Source: JANPBY01 sp963851405 (GTDB lineage Bacteria; Actinomycetota; Actinomycetes; DATJPE01). Taken from it: a DNA stretch of 64,000 nt. Shown in pieces: positions 52,011-60,509 of this stretch. A model generated the notes under the pieces. That model worked only from the letters and a program-made list of their open reading frames with translations, searched no databases and was not told where the DNA came from. Numbering within the stretch: position 1 is the first letter of the stretch; every line of letters starts with the position of its first letter. The DNA lies in NCBI GenBank assembly GCA_963851405.1, contig CAWKPB010000006.1, positions 372,001-436,000 on the forward strand, given 5' to 3'. The position numbers were made by a program, and so were the translations under genes.

Positions 52011-52043
52011 GGCCCGGTCGTCACCGAGGGTGACGACCGGGCC
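52011..52043 (-). terminator. Strong hairpin terminator after pilC
   Basis: GGCCCGGTCGTCACC (52011-52025) is the exact reverse complement of GGTGACGACCGGGCC (52029-52043), with a 3-base loop. It follows the pilC stop (52075) on the minus strand and insulates the pilA leader from the motor genes. Confidence 0.75.
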
Positions 52044-52050
52044 GGCCTGA

Positions 52051-52082
52051 GGGACTGCTACTTGTTAGGGACTGCTACTTGA
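52051..52082 (-). repeat. Short tandem duplication at the pilC 3' end
   Basis: GGGACTGCTACTTG at 52051-52064 occurs again at 52069-52082, a period of 18 bases. The second copy covers the pilC stop codon. It looks like a recent small slippage duplication of the gene end. Confidence 0.6.
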
Positions 52083-53301
52083 TCAGATCGAAGATCTTGA
52101 AGATCGGCATGTACAGCGCAATGATCATCGACCCCACAACCGCACCGAGGAAGGCGATCATCAGCGGTTCGATCAGGGCGGTCAGCGACTCGGTGGTCGC
52201 CTCGACCTCCTGGTCGTAGAACTGGGCGATCTTGTGCAGCATGGCGTCCAGCGCCCCGGTGTCCTCACCAACGGCCATCATCTGGACCACCATGGGTGGA
52301 AACACCGTGTGCATAGCCAACGGCGCGGAGATGCTCTCACCCCGACGAACACTCTGCTCGACATCGCGAACTGCATCGCCGACCACCACGTTGCCCGTCG
52401 TGTCCGCCACGATGTCCAGGCTCTGCAGGATGGGCACCCCAGAGTGCATGAGCGTCCCGAGATTGCGCGAGAAGCGCGCGAGGGCGATCTTTTGGAACAA
52501 GGGCCCGAAGACCGGCATCTTGAGCTTCAGCGGGTCAACGAACCGTCGCACCCGTTCGGTCTGTCGCACTCTCGCCCAGGTGATCGCCACGGCGATCATG
52601 ACGACGATCACCAAGGGCGCGTAGTTCCGAAGGACCTCGGACATGAAGATCAATACGCGCGTTGGCGCCGGGAGTGTTCCACCAAGGTCGGAAAACAATT
52701 TGGCGAACGTGGGTACGACAAACATCAACATCCCCACCACAGCAAGGATTGCCATGACGAAGACGACGACCGGGTAGGTCATGGCGGCCTTGACCTTGCC
52801 GCGTAGTTTGACTTCGGCTTCGTAGTTGTCCGCGATCTGCAGCATGACCGAATCGAGGAAGCCACCGATCTCGCCGGCGCGGGTCATGTTGACCATCAGC
52901 GGCGGGAAGATCTTGGGGTGCTTGCCCATCGCCATCGAGAGGGCAGTGCCCTCTTCGACGTCTTGGCGAACCGCAGTGAGCGCCTTGGCCAACTCCTTGC
53001 TCGTGGTCTGCTGTTCAAGGATCGACAAGCCACGCAGCAGGGACAGGCCGGAGTTGATCATGGTGGCGAACTGGCGCGAGAAGACGGCAAGGTCCTTGAG
53101 CTTGACCTTTGCACCCATTTTCGGGATCGCGATCTCGGTGGACATCCCGGAGTTGTTGACCTCGGAAATCGTCACCGGGGCATACCCCATGGACTTCAAC
53201 TTCTGAGCCACGGCACTGGCGGAGTCAGCGTCGATCTTTCCCGAGACCATCTTGCCCTGGCGGTCACGGACTGAGTACTGGTACGTCGCGGTCGCTGTCA
53301 T
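52075..53301 (-). CDS. pilC: Type IV pilus inner-membrane platform protein PilC
   Basis: 408 residues, usual length. Two GspF/PilC domains, each with cytoplasmic helices and spans: FSRQFATMINSGLSLLRGLSILEQQ to MTYPVVVFVMAILAVVGMLMFVVPTFA, then FSRNLGTLMHSGVPILQSLDIVADTT to LIEPLMIAFLGAVVGSMIIALYMPIF. An N-terminal domain (YQYSVRDRQGKMVSGKIDADS) precedes them. It is the platform on which PilB and PilT act. ATG 53301 has GAGAGG upstream; close behind pilT. Confidence 0.95.
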   Translation of the reverse strand: MTATATYQYSVRDRQGKMVSGKIDADSASAVAQKLKSMGYAPVTISEVNNSGMSTEIAIPKMGAKVKLKDLAVFSRQFATMINSGLSLLRGLSILEQQTTSKELAKALTAVRQDVEEGTALSMAMGKHPKIFPPLMVNMTRAGEIGGFLDSVMLQIADNYEAEVKLRGKVKAAMTYPVVVFVMAILAVVGMLMFVVPTFAKLFSDLGGTLPAPTRVLIFMSEVLRNYAPLVIVVMIAVAITWARVRQTERVRRFVDPLKLKMPVFGPLFQKIALARFSRNLGTLMHSGVPILQSLDIVADTTGNVVVGDAVRDVEQSVRRGESISAPLAMHTVFPPMVVQMMAVGEDTGALDAMLHKIAQFYDQEVEATTESLTALIEPLMIAFLGAVVGSMIIALYMPIFKIFDLIK

Positions 53302-53312
53302 GGCTTCGCCTC

Positions 53313-54944
53313 TCAGCCCCGGCCGGTGAGCCGGTTGAAGTCTTCGATGTGGTGGCACTTCTCGAGGCCGACCTCGTAGGTGATCTTCCCCTTCTTGACG
53401 AGCTCTGCCAGGTGCTGGTCAAGCGTGTGCATGCCGTGCTGCGCGCCGGCCTGCATGGCCGAGTAGATCTGGTGGGTCTTGCCCTCTCGGACCAGGTTGC
53501 GGACCGCGGGGGTGGCCACCAGAACCTCGGTCGCCACTGCCCGCCCTTGACCGTCGACGGTGCGGGCCAGGGTCTGACACACGACTCCCTGCAGCGAACC
53601 GGCCAGCTGAACGCGGACCTGCTGCTGCTGGTGCGGGGGGAACACGTCAATGACACGGTCGATCGTCTGGGCGGCGTCTTGGGTGTGCAACGTCGCGAAG
53701 ACCAGGTGGCCGGTCTCGGCCGCAGTTAGCGCGACGGAGATGGTCTCGAGGTCCCGCATCTCACCGACCAGGATGATGTCTGGGTCCTGGCGCAGAACAT
53801 GCTTGAGAGCGTTGGAGAAAGAGTGGGTGTCCTCGCCAACCTCGCGCTGGTTGACCACACAAGACTGGTGCTGGTGCAGGAACTCGATCGGGTCCTCGAC
53901 GGTCATGATGTGATCGCGCCGCTGCCGGTTGGCCAGGTCGACGAGTGCTGCCAAGGTGGTCGACTTCCCGGAACCCGTGGGTCCCGTGACAAGCACGAAT
54001 CCGCGAGGCAGCATGGCGAAATTGGCCACCGACGGCGGGATACCTAGGTCCTCCAGCCGCTTGATCTCGAAGGGAATCAGCCGAAAAGCCGCGCCGAGCG
54101 AGTCACGCTGCCGGTAGAGGTTCACCCGGAAACGAGCCTTACCGGGAACGGAGTAGGCGAAGTCCAGCTCAAGGTTTTCCTCGAACTTCTCCCGCTGACG
54201 CTGGGTGATCGCCGCGTACATGAGGCGTTGGATGACCGACGGAGTCAATTCGGGGTAGTCCTCGAGGGGCGTCAGGTGCCCGTGCAGCCGCAACTGGGGC
54301 CGAGACCCCGTCGTCAGGTGCAGGTCAGATGCCTGGCGATCCAAGACGATCGACAAGAGCTCGTGCAGGTTTAGCTCGCCCTCGCTAGGGCGCTCCTCGG
54401 TCGTGGTCCGGCCATACGCGCCCTCGAAAGCCTCGGTCTCCGCTAGTTCGACCTGGCCTGCGTCGGCACCGGCTGAGGGCTGAGTGGTTGTCTCGGCCGG
54501 TGTCGCTGCGACGGGAGCCGGCTCGGCCACCGGCGATGGGGCAGGGGTCGCGGCCGGGACCGGAGTCGGGGCTTGGACTGGAGCGGGAGCTGGGGCCACG
54601 TCGGCGACTGGCGCTAGGGGCACGCTCAGGGTGGTCCCAGTGGACGCTTCTGGCGCCTCGGTCGCAGGGGCCGAAGGCTGCGGCGCTGGTGCGTCGGCCG
54701 GTGCGAGCCCGGGTACGACCAACGGCGCAGCGGCTTGCGGCGCCGGAGCAGCTGGTGGGGGCGCGACAGGGGCGGTCTCGGGCTGAGTCGTCGTGGGCGC
54801 CGAGGTGCTCACCACGACCCCTTGGTCGGCCGAGGGCTTCCATTCAGGGTCGAGAGGCGAGGGCGCGAACGCCGCAACGGCATTCTGCGCCGAGTCCTGA
54901 TCTCCAGGCTCGGGCGCGGACCCGCCGAATCCGGTGGTCTCCAC
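53313..54944 (-). CDS. pilT: Pilus retraction ATPase PilT with long Pro/Ala-rich N-terminal extension
   Basis: 543 residues. The core from about residue 191 is a normal PilT: LHELLSIVLDRQASDLHLTTGSRP, Walker A VTGPTGSGKSTT (321-329), Asp box (TVEDPIEFLHQH), Walker B (DIILVGEMRD), His box (HLVFATLHTQDAAQTIDRVIDVFPP). Before it lie about 180 residues rich in Pro, Ala, Val and Thr without fold, possibly a flexible tether. GTG 54944 has GAAAGGGG upstream and is preferred over 54995. Lies between pilB and pilC. Confidence 0.92.
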   Translation of the reverse strand: METTGFGGSAPEPGDQDSAQNAVAAFAPSPLDPEWKPSADQGVVVSTSAPTTTQPETAPVAPPPAAPAPQAAAPLVVPGLAPADAPAPQPSAPATEAPEASTGTTLSVPLAPVADVAPAPAPVQAPTPVPAATPAPSPVAEPAPVAATPAETTTQPSAGADAGQVELAETEAFEGAYGRTTTEERPSEGELNLHELLSIVLDRQASDLHLTTGSRPQLRLHGHLTPLEDYPELTPSVIQRLMYAAITQRQREKFEENLELDFAYSVPGKARFRVNLYRQRDSLGAAFRLIPFEIKRLEDLGIPPSVANFAMLPRGFVLVTGPTGSGKSTTLAALVDLANRQRRDHIMTVEDPIEFLHQHQSCVVNQREVGEDTHSFSNALKHVLRQDPDIILVGEMRDLETISVALTAAETGHLVFATLHTQDAAQTIDRVIDVFPPHQQQQVRVQLAGSLQGVVCQTLARTVDGQGRAVATEVLVATPAVRNLVREGKTHQIYSAMQAGAQHGMHTLDQHLAELVKKGKITYEVGLEKCHHIEDFNRLTGRG

Positions 54945-55035
54945 ACTGGCCCCTTTCGTCAGGGACCGCACGGTGCGGATCCCTCGTCCTGCCATCGGTC
55001 GAGTTCGGGCGCGCCTTGAGCGCGCAGGCGATACC

Positions 55036-56700
55036 TCAGACCACGACGCGCATGATTTCTTCGATCGAGGTCACCCCAAGAGCCACCTTGTGCATCCCGT
55101 CGTCACGCAAGAACGTCATTCCGTCGGCCTTGGCGACGTCTGAGATCTGCGATGAGGAGGCATGCTCCACGGTCAGCCGTTCGATCTCCTCACTGACAGG
55201 CATGACCTCATGCAGCGCCAGCCGTCCCTTGAACCCGGTCTTGGAGCACGCCGAACAGCCAACGGACCGGAACAAGGTAGGGAGCTCGTCGCCGTCTTTC
55301 CACGGATAGCGCGCGGTCAGCAGGGCCTCGGCGGTCGGCGTGTACGCCTCCTTGCACTTGCTGCACAAGCGACGCGCGAGGCGTTGCCCCAACACACAGT
55401 CCACGGCGGAGCCGACCAGGAAGGGCTCGATCCCCATCTCAATCAACCTGGTGATTGCGCTGGGTGCGTCGTTGGTGTGCAAGGTCGAAAGCACCAGGTG
55501 ACCTGTGAGCGCGGCCTCAATAGCGATCTGAGCGGTCTCGTGGTCGCGGATCTCACCGATCAAGACAATGTCCGGGTCCGAGCGCAGGATGGATCGAAGC
55601 GCCGAGGCAAAGCTCAGGCCCGCCTTGTTGTTGACCTGCACCTGGTTGATGCCCGCGAGCCGGTATTCAACCGGGTCTTCCACGGTGATGATGTTGACTT
55701 CAGGCTTATTGAGGATGTTCAGCGTGGCGTACAGCGTGGTCGATTTTCCGGAGCCGGTCGGCCCGGTGACGAGAATCATCCCGTACGGCTTCGTGAAGCT
55801 GCGCGAGAAGCGTTCGAAGTTGTTGTCGCTGAAGCCGAGATCTGACAGATCCAAGCTCGCCGTGGAGTTGTCCAGGATTCGCATGACAACCTTCTCGCCC
55901 CACACCGTCGGGAGCGTGGCGACGCGAAGGTCGATCTTGCGTCCGTTCGCGTTGACCGACAGTCGCCCATCCTGAGGGATCCGTCGCTCGGCGATATTGA
56001 TGTCAGACATGATCTTGAGTCGGCTGGTCACCCCCGACTGGATGCTCTTGGGAGAACGCATGATCTCGTGCAGCACACCATCGATGCGGTACCGGATCCG
56101 AAGATCCTTCTCAGTTGGCTCAAGGTGAATATCGGACGCTCGATCCTGGATGGCCTGGACGATCAAGGCGTTGACGTACTTCACGATCGGCGCATCGTCA
56201 CTGGCATCGTGCACCGACGCGAGGTCGACTTCCTCGTCCTGGTTGTCGAGCGCCGAAGTCAGCTCATCGAGTTCGGAGTCTGCCCGGTAGATGCGGTCGA
56301 TGGCTGCGCTGATATCTGCCGGCGTTGCTAGGCACGGTTTGATCTCAAGCTGGGTACGCATGCGGACGTCATCGAGGGCAATCACGTTCGCGGGGTCGGC
56401 CGTTGCGACCAGAAGTTTCCCCTCGTCGAAGGCGAAGGGAAGCATGCTAGATCGGCGTGCGAGCTCCGCGGAGATCAAGGCGGCCGCAGAGTGGTCGATG
56501 ACCGTGTCGCTGAGGTCGACGAAGCGCATGCCGATCTGCGTGGCCAGGGCCGCGACCAATTGGCCCTCGGTGACCACGCCTTGATCAACGAGTACACGAC
56601 CCAACGAGCGGCCGAGCCGCTGATGCTCCTCGAAGGCAGTCGTCAGTTGACTGGCAGTGACCAGTCCCCCCTCAACGAGGATGTCCCCAAGCTGTTTCAC
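55036..56700 (-). CDS. pilB: Pilus extension ATPase PilB
   Basis: 554 residues. N-terminal GspE-N/MshEN-type domain (LGDILVEGGLVTASQLTTAFEEHQRLGRSLGRVLVDQG), a fold that in some ATPases binds c-di-GMP, then the ATPase core with Walker A VTGPTGSGKSTTLYAT, VEDPVEYRLAGINQVQVN, Walker B DIVLIGEIRDHETA and a tetracysteine zinc site (CSKC and CSAC). GTG 56700 has GGAGGGGA upstream. It comes directly after the regulatory genes and before pilT. Confidence 0.95.
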   Translation of the reverse strand: MKQLGDILVEGGLVTASQLTTAFEEHQRLGRSLGRVLVDQGVVTEGQLVAALATQIGMRFVDLSDTVIDHSAAALISAELARRSSMLPFAFDEGKLLVATADPANVIALDDVRMRTQLEIKPCLATPADISAAIDRIYRADSELDELTSALDNQDEEVDLASVHDASDDAPIVKYVNALIVQAIQDRASDIHLEPTEKDLRIRYRIDGVLHEIMRSPKSIQSGVTSRLKIMSDINIAERRIPQDGRLSVNANGRKIDLRVATLPTVWGEKVVMRILDNSTASLDLSDLGFSDNNFERFSRSFTKPYGMILVTGPTGSGKSTTLYATLNILNKPEVNIITVEDPVEYRLAGINQVQVNNKAGLSFASALRSILRSDPDIVLIGEIRDHETAQIAIEAALTGHLVLSTLHTNDAPSAITRLIEMGIEPFLVGSAVDCVLGQRLARRLCSKCKEAYTPTAEALLTARYPWKDGDELPTLFRSVGCSACSKTGFKGRLALHEVMPVSEEIERLTVEHASSSQISDVAKADGMTFLRDDGMHKVALGVTSIEEIMRVVV

Positions 56701-56785
56701 GTTTTCCCCTCCACGCGGTGACCCCCGTGTGTCATCGGCGCCTGAGGCGGAGGCTTGAGCGCCAAGCGGCCCCCGGGGAGCTGCT

Positions 56786-57160
56786 TCAGGGGTTGAGACG
56801 ATCAGCAATCGAAGCGAAAGCAGACGCCCGCGGATCGCCGTCCTCGAGCACCACCTGGCTCCCGTCTTCGAAGAACAGGCCCACACGCGGCCGCTTTGGT
56901 TCCGGTACTCCCGGCGGCCCCTCAATCAACGGAGGGGTCTCGCGAGCCTGAGATGAGCTCTCCATCGGACCCGCGACGTCCCCGGGCGGCGGCGCGGCCG
57001 CAGCCGGAAGAACGTCGGGCACATCAGGGCCAGCAAGAGAACGCGCGGGGATAGCGCCGGCGGCTGGCCCATCCAGCCCGGCTAGAACCGTGACCGATGC
57101 ACCGGACAGCGACAGCGCGTGGCGTCCCGGTGGCCGACGTCTGCGCCCGAACAGCTTCAT
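56786..57160 (-). CDS. Small hypothetical protein between GTPase and pilB
   Basis: 124 residues. A basic start (MKLFGRRRRPPGRH), a Pro/Ala-rich middle, and a more ordered C-terminal end (RVGLFFEDGSQVVLEDGDPRASAFASIADRLNP). I do not recognise it. Its position 7 bases after the GTPase gene and 86 bases before pilB suggests that it belongs to the same control module, perhaps as an adaptor. Confidence 0.65.
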   Translation of the reverse strand: MKLFGRRRRPPGRHALSLSGASVTVLAGLDGPAAGAIPARSLAGPDVPDVLPAAAAPPPGDVAGPMESSSQARETPPLIEGPPGVPEPKRPRVGLFFEDGSQVVLEDGDPRASAFASIADRLNP

Positions 57161-57166
57161 GCCCGC

Positions 57167-57745
57167 CTACACCGACGCGCGTTCTGCCTCGACCTCTTCG
57201 AGGACGGCGTAGAGCAGGGCAAGCAGAACGGCCTTTACGGAGTCCTTGTCCGTCGCATCGCAGGGCAGGACAGCGATCTCAGGGCCGAGCTGCAGAACGT
57301 CTCTGAGTCGTTCCTCCGCCGCGGGGTCCAAGGCATCGGCCCGGTTGAGCGCAACCACGTACGGAACGCGCGCCATGCGACGGAAGGCATCCATGATGCC
57401 AATCGATTCGGCCAGCGAGTCGTCGCGCTCGGCGTCGACCAGCAGGACGTACCCGAGCATGCCTTCGCCCAAGATCTCCCACATGAAGTCGAACCGCTCC
57501 TGCCCGGGTGTACCGAACAGGTAGAGGACGAGGTCGCGGTCGATCGTGATCCGACCGAAGTCCATGGCCACGGTGGTTTCGTTCTTGCGCGCTTTGGTCG
57601 AGTCGGTGATTCCACGCTCGGTGGACAGCACGGTGATCTCACTGATTGTGCGGATGAGCGTCGTCTTGCCGGCCGCGAACGGTCCGGTGACCACGACCTT
57701 GACCGCCTGACCGCCATGGCGACGCCGAGTTCTGCCCGTAGCCAT
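57167..57745 (-). CDS. MglA/CvnD-like small GTPase
   Basis: 192 residues. A Ras-like GTPase of the family that works with roadblock proteins in bacteria (MglA in Myxococcus, CvnD in Streptomyces). G1 GPFAAGKT (21-28), the switch I region TTVAMDFGR (58-64), G3 FGTPGQERF (77-85) and G4 NRAD (134-137) are all present. The ATG follows the stop of the DUF4388 gene without a gap (TAGATG). Next to pilB, it could set the site or direction of pilus extension (inference from MglA). Confidence 0.9.
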   Translation of the reverse strand: MATGRTRRRHGGQAVKVVVTGPFAAGKTTLIRTISEITVLSTERGITDSTKARKNETTVAMDFGRITIDRDLVLYLFGTPGQERFDFMWEILGEGMLGYVLLVDAERDDSLAESIGIMDAFRRMARVPYVVALNRADALDPAAEERLRDVLQLGPEIAVLPCDATDKDSVKAVLLALLYAVLEEVEAERASV

Positions 57746-59121
57746 CTAGAGTCCCCTTACTCCGGCAATGAGCCTCAGGAGGAGGCTTCGGTTCACGCTC
57801 GGGTCGCGCTCGATGAGCGTGGACGCCGTTGGATCGGTAGCGATCGCAGCAGCCCCTGAGGTCTGCGGCGTCGACGGGACGCCCTGCAGGCGCGGGGGGA
57901 CTGCTGGCTCGGGGTGATCAGGCCGACGAGCGGGACGGAACGGCTCTGGTCTCGGAGGGACGACATCGCCCATCCGGCGTCCTTCGGCTGCTCGCGCCGC
58001 CGGTTGACCGACCCGGTCCGACTCGGGCCGTGCCGCCGGAGCCGCAGCGCTCTGGACGTCGGCTGACGCTCCCCCCGTTGATGCCGGTTGTGCTGACTCG
58101 GTCGTCTCGCTGGCCTCAGCTGACTCGCTGGCCTCAGCAACCTTCGGCGTAGTGGGGGGCTCGGCAGCCTCCTGCGCGCCATCAGCCTCGTCGCTGGGCT
58201 CGGCCTTCTTTGCATCCTTCGGCCCGCGGGGCTCAAAGTCTTCTGCCGGCTCTTGGCCCGCAGCGGGTTCGACCTGCTCCACGGCCTCGTCGGGGGCCAC
58301 CGGCGAGGTGTCGTCCGTACGGGCCACTGGCTCGCTCGTGGAAGTTTCGGGACCGCTAGTACGGCGCTCCAGCGGCTCGAGCAATGCCTGCCGCCTGGTC
58401 ACGGTGGTGACGTGGTCGTGCTCGCCCTTGACCTGAAGGAGCCCGCGATCCACCAGGGAGGACAGGCTCGAGACCACCGCGAATTGACCACAGCCGGTGA
58501 GCTCGACTAGGTCGCCGACCCTGCGGCGGCCATCCACAAGGGCAAGCAGCGCCCACTCATCCTTGGTCACCAGCGGCTCGGCAGCAAGGACGACCGGCAT
58601 GGTGAGCACCGTGTCCGGACCGGGGATCACCGCTGCGATGAGCTCCCACGCTCCCTGGCGTTGAGCGGCCTCAGCGACTACTGACTCAGGTGTGAGCCGG
58701 ATGCCCACGTCCTCAGGGTTGTTCGCGTCCACGCCGAAGGCGAAGTCCCCCTCTGGCCAGCGCAACAAGTCGAAAACTGAATCCATCGTCTGCTCGGTGG
58801 CGGCCTGGCGGATCAACTCCGAGTCGACCGCACCTAACTCGACCAGGAGCGCACCGATGCCGGAGGCCGTACCTGCGTCACTCGCAGCAGCAACGGCGGC
58901 TGTCAGAGACTCATCGTCGACCACTCCGGAGCCGATGAGACGGCGCGCGAGGGACTGACGCGGACCGTCCGCCGCTGCGCCGGTGATGAAGCCGTCGGAG
59001 AAGTAGACGACGCCATCTCCCGTGCCCTGGTGCAGGCGGAGACCCCCGACTTCTTCGTGAAGCTGAGTAGCTGGAAGATGTCGGGCAGGCTGAACGCGTC
59101 GAGCGAGCCCTCGAGCTTCAC
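57746..59121 (-). pseudogene. DUF4388 (PatA-N/PATAN) domain protein, frameshifted in a run of five C
   Basis: The gene starts at GTG 59121 with the DUF4388 signature LEGSLDAFSLPDIFQLLSFTKKSG. Its frame fails at the C5 run 59043-59047: reading one more base gives GLRLHQGTGDGVVYFSDGFITGAA and continues in the frame that runs to the stop at 57746, giving about 458 residues in total. The rest has a winged-helix-like segment (KDEWALLALVDGRRRVGDLVELTG) and a long acidic, Pro/Ala-rich tail. DUF4388 equals the PATAN domain of cyanobacterial PatA/PixE regulators, which act on type IV pilus motors. It may be an intact gene with an assembly error, a programmed or phase-variable shift, or true decay. Confidence 0.8.
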
Positions 59122-59179
59122 CTCAACTCCTCATCTGGTCGTCACGCGCGGTTGGTGGATGTGGAAGGCAATCTGTTCG

Positions 59180-59953
59180 TCAGGACCAGCCGTCGTCGGA
59201 GAACCTTTCGGAGTCCGATGCGTCCGAGTCGGATCCACCGGGCGTGAAGCTCGCCCAGGCACCGAGGTCGGGCGTGAGCTGAGACGCGTTGGATGTGGTC
59301 ACGCCAGCCATTGCCCGCTCTGCTTCGGGGCCTGACTCGTCGGTTTCCTCGTCGTACTGGCCCGTCTCTTCGGCACCCAGCCCTAGCGGATCAGCCTCAT
59401 CGATGGCGGGCTCATCTGCGTAGACCTGGTCCTCACTGATGTGCTCTGCGTCTTCGACTGAGTGGTCGACTGAGGCATCGTCGCTCGGTGCGGCACTCGG
59501 AAGCTCGCTGATCGGTTCCAGGTCCCAGGTGTCCGCGTGCGGCGGTTCCGCTTCGACCTGGTCGTCCTCAGCACGGAGCACGCCGCCCACAGCGGAGGCT
59601 GCGCGGCGGATCTCGTACATCAGCAGCCCGACCTTGGCACCACGGGCGCCAACAGCAACAAGAACGGCCTCATCATCGGCGGAGACCAGGAATACCGTTC
59701 CCGACTCGCCTTCGACGTAGACCTGGGAGAGCTCACCGCGACCGAGCCCTTCGGCGGCACGCTCACCAAGGGAGAGCAGCGCGGCGCTCATGGCCGCGAC
59801 CCGGTTCTCATCCATGGCGGCCGGCAGGGCCGAAGCCATCGGCAGACCGTCGAAAGAGACCACCGAAGCGGCCTCGACCTCCGGCGACTGGCGAAGAAGG
59901 TCAGACAACACACGATCAAGCTGAGCAGATCGCCCAACAAGCAGATCCGACAT
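59180..59953 (-). CDS. Roadblock/LC7-domain protein (MglB/CvnB-like) with acidic tail
   Basis: 257 residues. Residues 5-125 form a roadblock/LC7 domain (LDRVLSDLLRQSPEVEAASVVSFDGLPMASALP, TVFLVSADDEAVLVAVGARGAKVGLLMYEIRRAA), the partner fold that stimulates or localises small GTPases such as MglA. Residues 130-257 are strongly acidic without clear fold. ATG 59953 with GGAAGGG upstream is chosen; the frame is open 100 codons further but that part is low-complexity. First gene of roadblock-PATAN-GTPase-hypothetical-pilB-pilT-pilC. Confidence 0.9.
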   Translation of the reverse strand: MSDLLVGRSAQLDRVLSDLLRQSPEVEAASVVSFDGLPMASALPAAMDENRVAAMSAALLSLGERAAEGLGRGELSQVYVEGESGTVFLVSADDEAVLVAVGARGAKVGLLMYEIRRAASAVGGVLRAEDDQVEAEPPHADTWDLEPISELPSAAPSDDASVDHSVEDAEHISEDQVYADEPAIDEADPLGLGAEETGQYDEETDESGPEAERAMAGVTTSNASQLTPDLGAWASFTPGGSDSDASDSERFSDDGWS

Positions 59954-60268
59954 CGGGAACCCTTCCACCCCACGCGCCGCGGTCTCGGCGCCCTGATTCC
60001 CCATCGGCTGACTCGCCCGAGGGCTTGAACTCCAACGAGCCCCCGCGTCGCTCGAGTTCTGCTGGGGAGTCGGGTCCGAGAACGGCCGACGCACAATCTC
60101 GCCGACGTCGGGTGGTCGGGGGCGTCCGTCGGCCTCCTTCCGCCTCGCGGTGCTCGGCCTCCCGCCAAACCCGGCCACGGCCAAGTCGACATTCGGCGTT
60201 CGACACCATTGCGGGGCCACGTACTGGGTGCAAATCGGGGGCTTCGGCCACACGGAGGTCGGCAGATC

Positions 60269-60298
60269 CTCCTATGGACTCCTAAAGGTTGCCGTCAA
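60269..60298 (-). promoter_or_regulatory. Candidate sigma-70-type promoter for the pilus-control operon
   Basis: On the minus strand TTGACG (60298-60293) is followed by 18 bases and TAGGAG (60274-60269). The -35 is good, the -10 weak. It would start transcription about 310 bases upstream of the roadblock gene. Confidence 0.3.
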
Positions 60299-60342
60299 GT
60301 GGGTTGGCAGTCCTCTTGCGATTGCCGCATGACTCCTTAGTT

Positions 60343-60376
60343 GCACCCCACGTAAGTAGGCAGTCCGTCGGGGTGC
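60343..60376. terminator. Hairpin downstream of the Hcp-like gene
   Basis: GCACCCC (60343-60349) pairs with GGGGTGC (60370-60376) across a 20-base loop. It follows the Hcp-like gene on the minus strand and precedes the putative pilus-control promoter, so a terminator is likely. Confidence 0.45.
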
Positions 60377-60509
60377 GTGGCACTTCGAAGTCCAGGCGAC
60401 GCAACTCACCACCATGCGCCCGATCTTGTCGATCGCCTCGCGCGGTTTCTGATCGATGGAGACAAGAGAACCTCGGTGGGCCAGGGGCACACTCCTGGCG
60501 CCACCGTCA

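Larger units (their letters stand above)
59954..60509. other. 556-base intergenic leader between the Hcp-like operon and the pilus-control operon
   Basis: No convincing gene on either strand. It holds a hairpin at 60343-60376, a possible promoter at 60269-60298 and two similar short motifs on the plus strand (GGACTCCTAAAGGTTGC at 60277-60293 and GACTCCTTAGTTGC at 60331-60344), which may be binding sites. It is the only long gap on this side of the pilus genes and thus the likely control region of the roadblock-to-pilC operon. Confidence 0.5.

Noticed and set aside
60376..60420. Possible GEMM-like motif on the plus strand (GGCGACGCAACTCACC after a small hairpin)
   Set aside because: Only one short block resembles the aptamer, the second arm is missing, and no gene follows on that strand.
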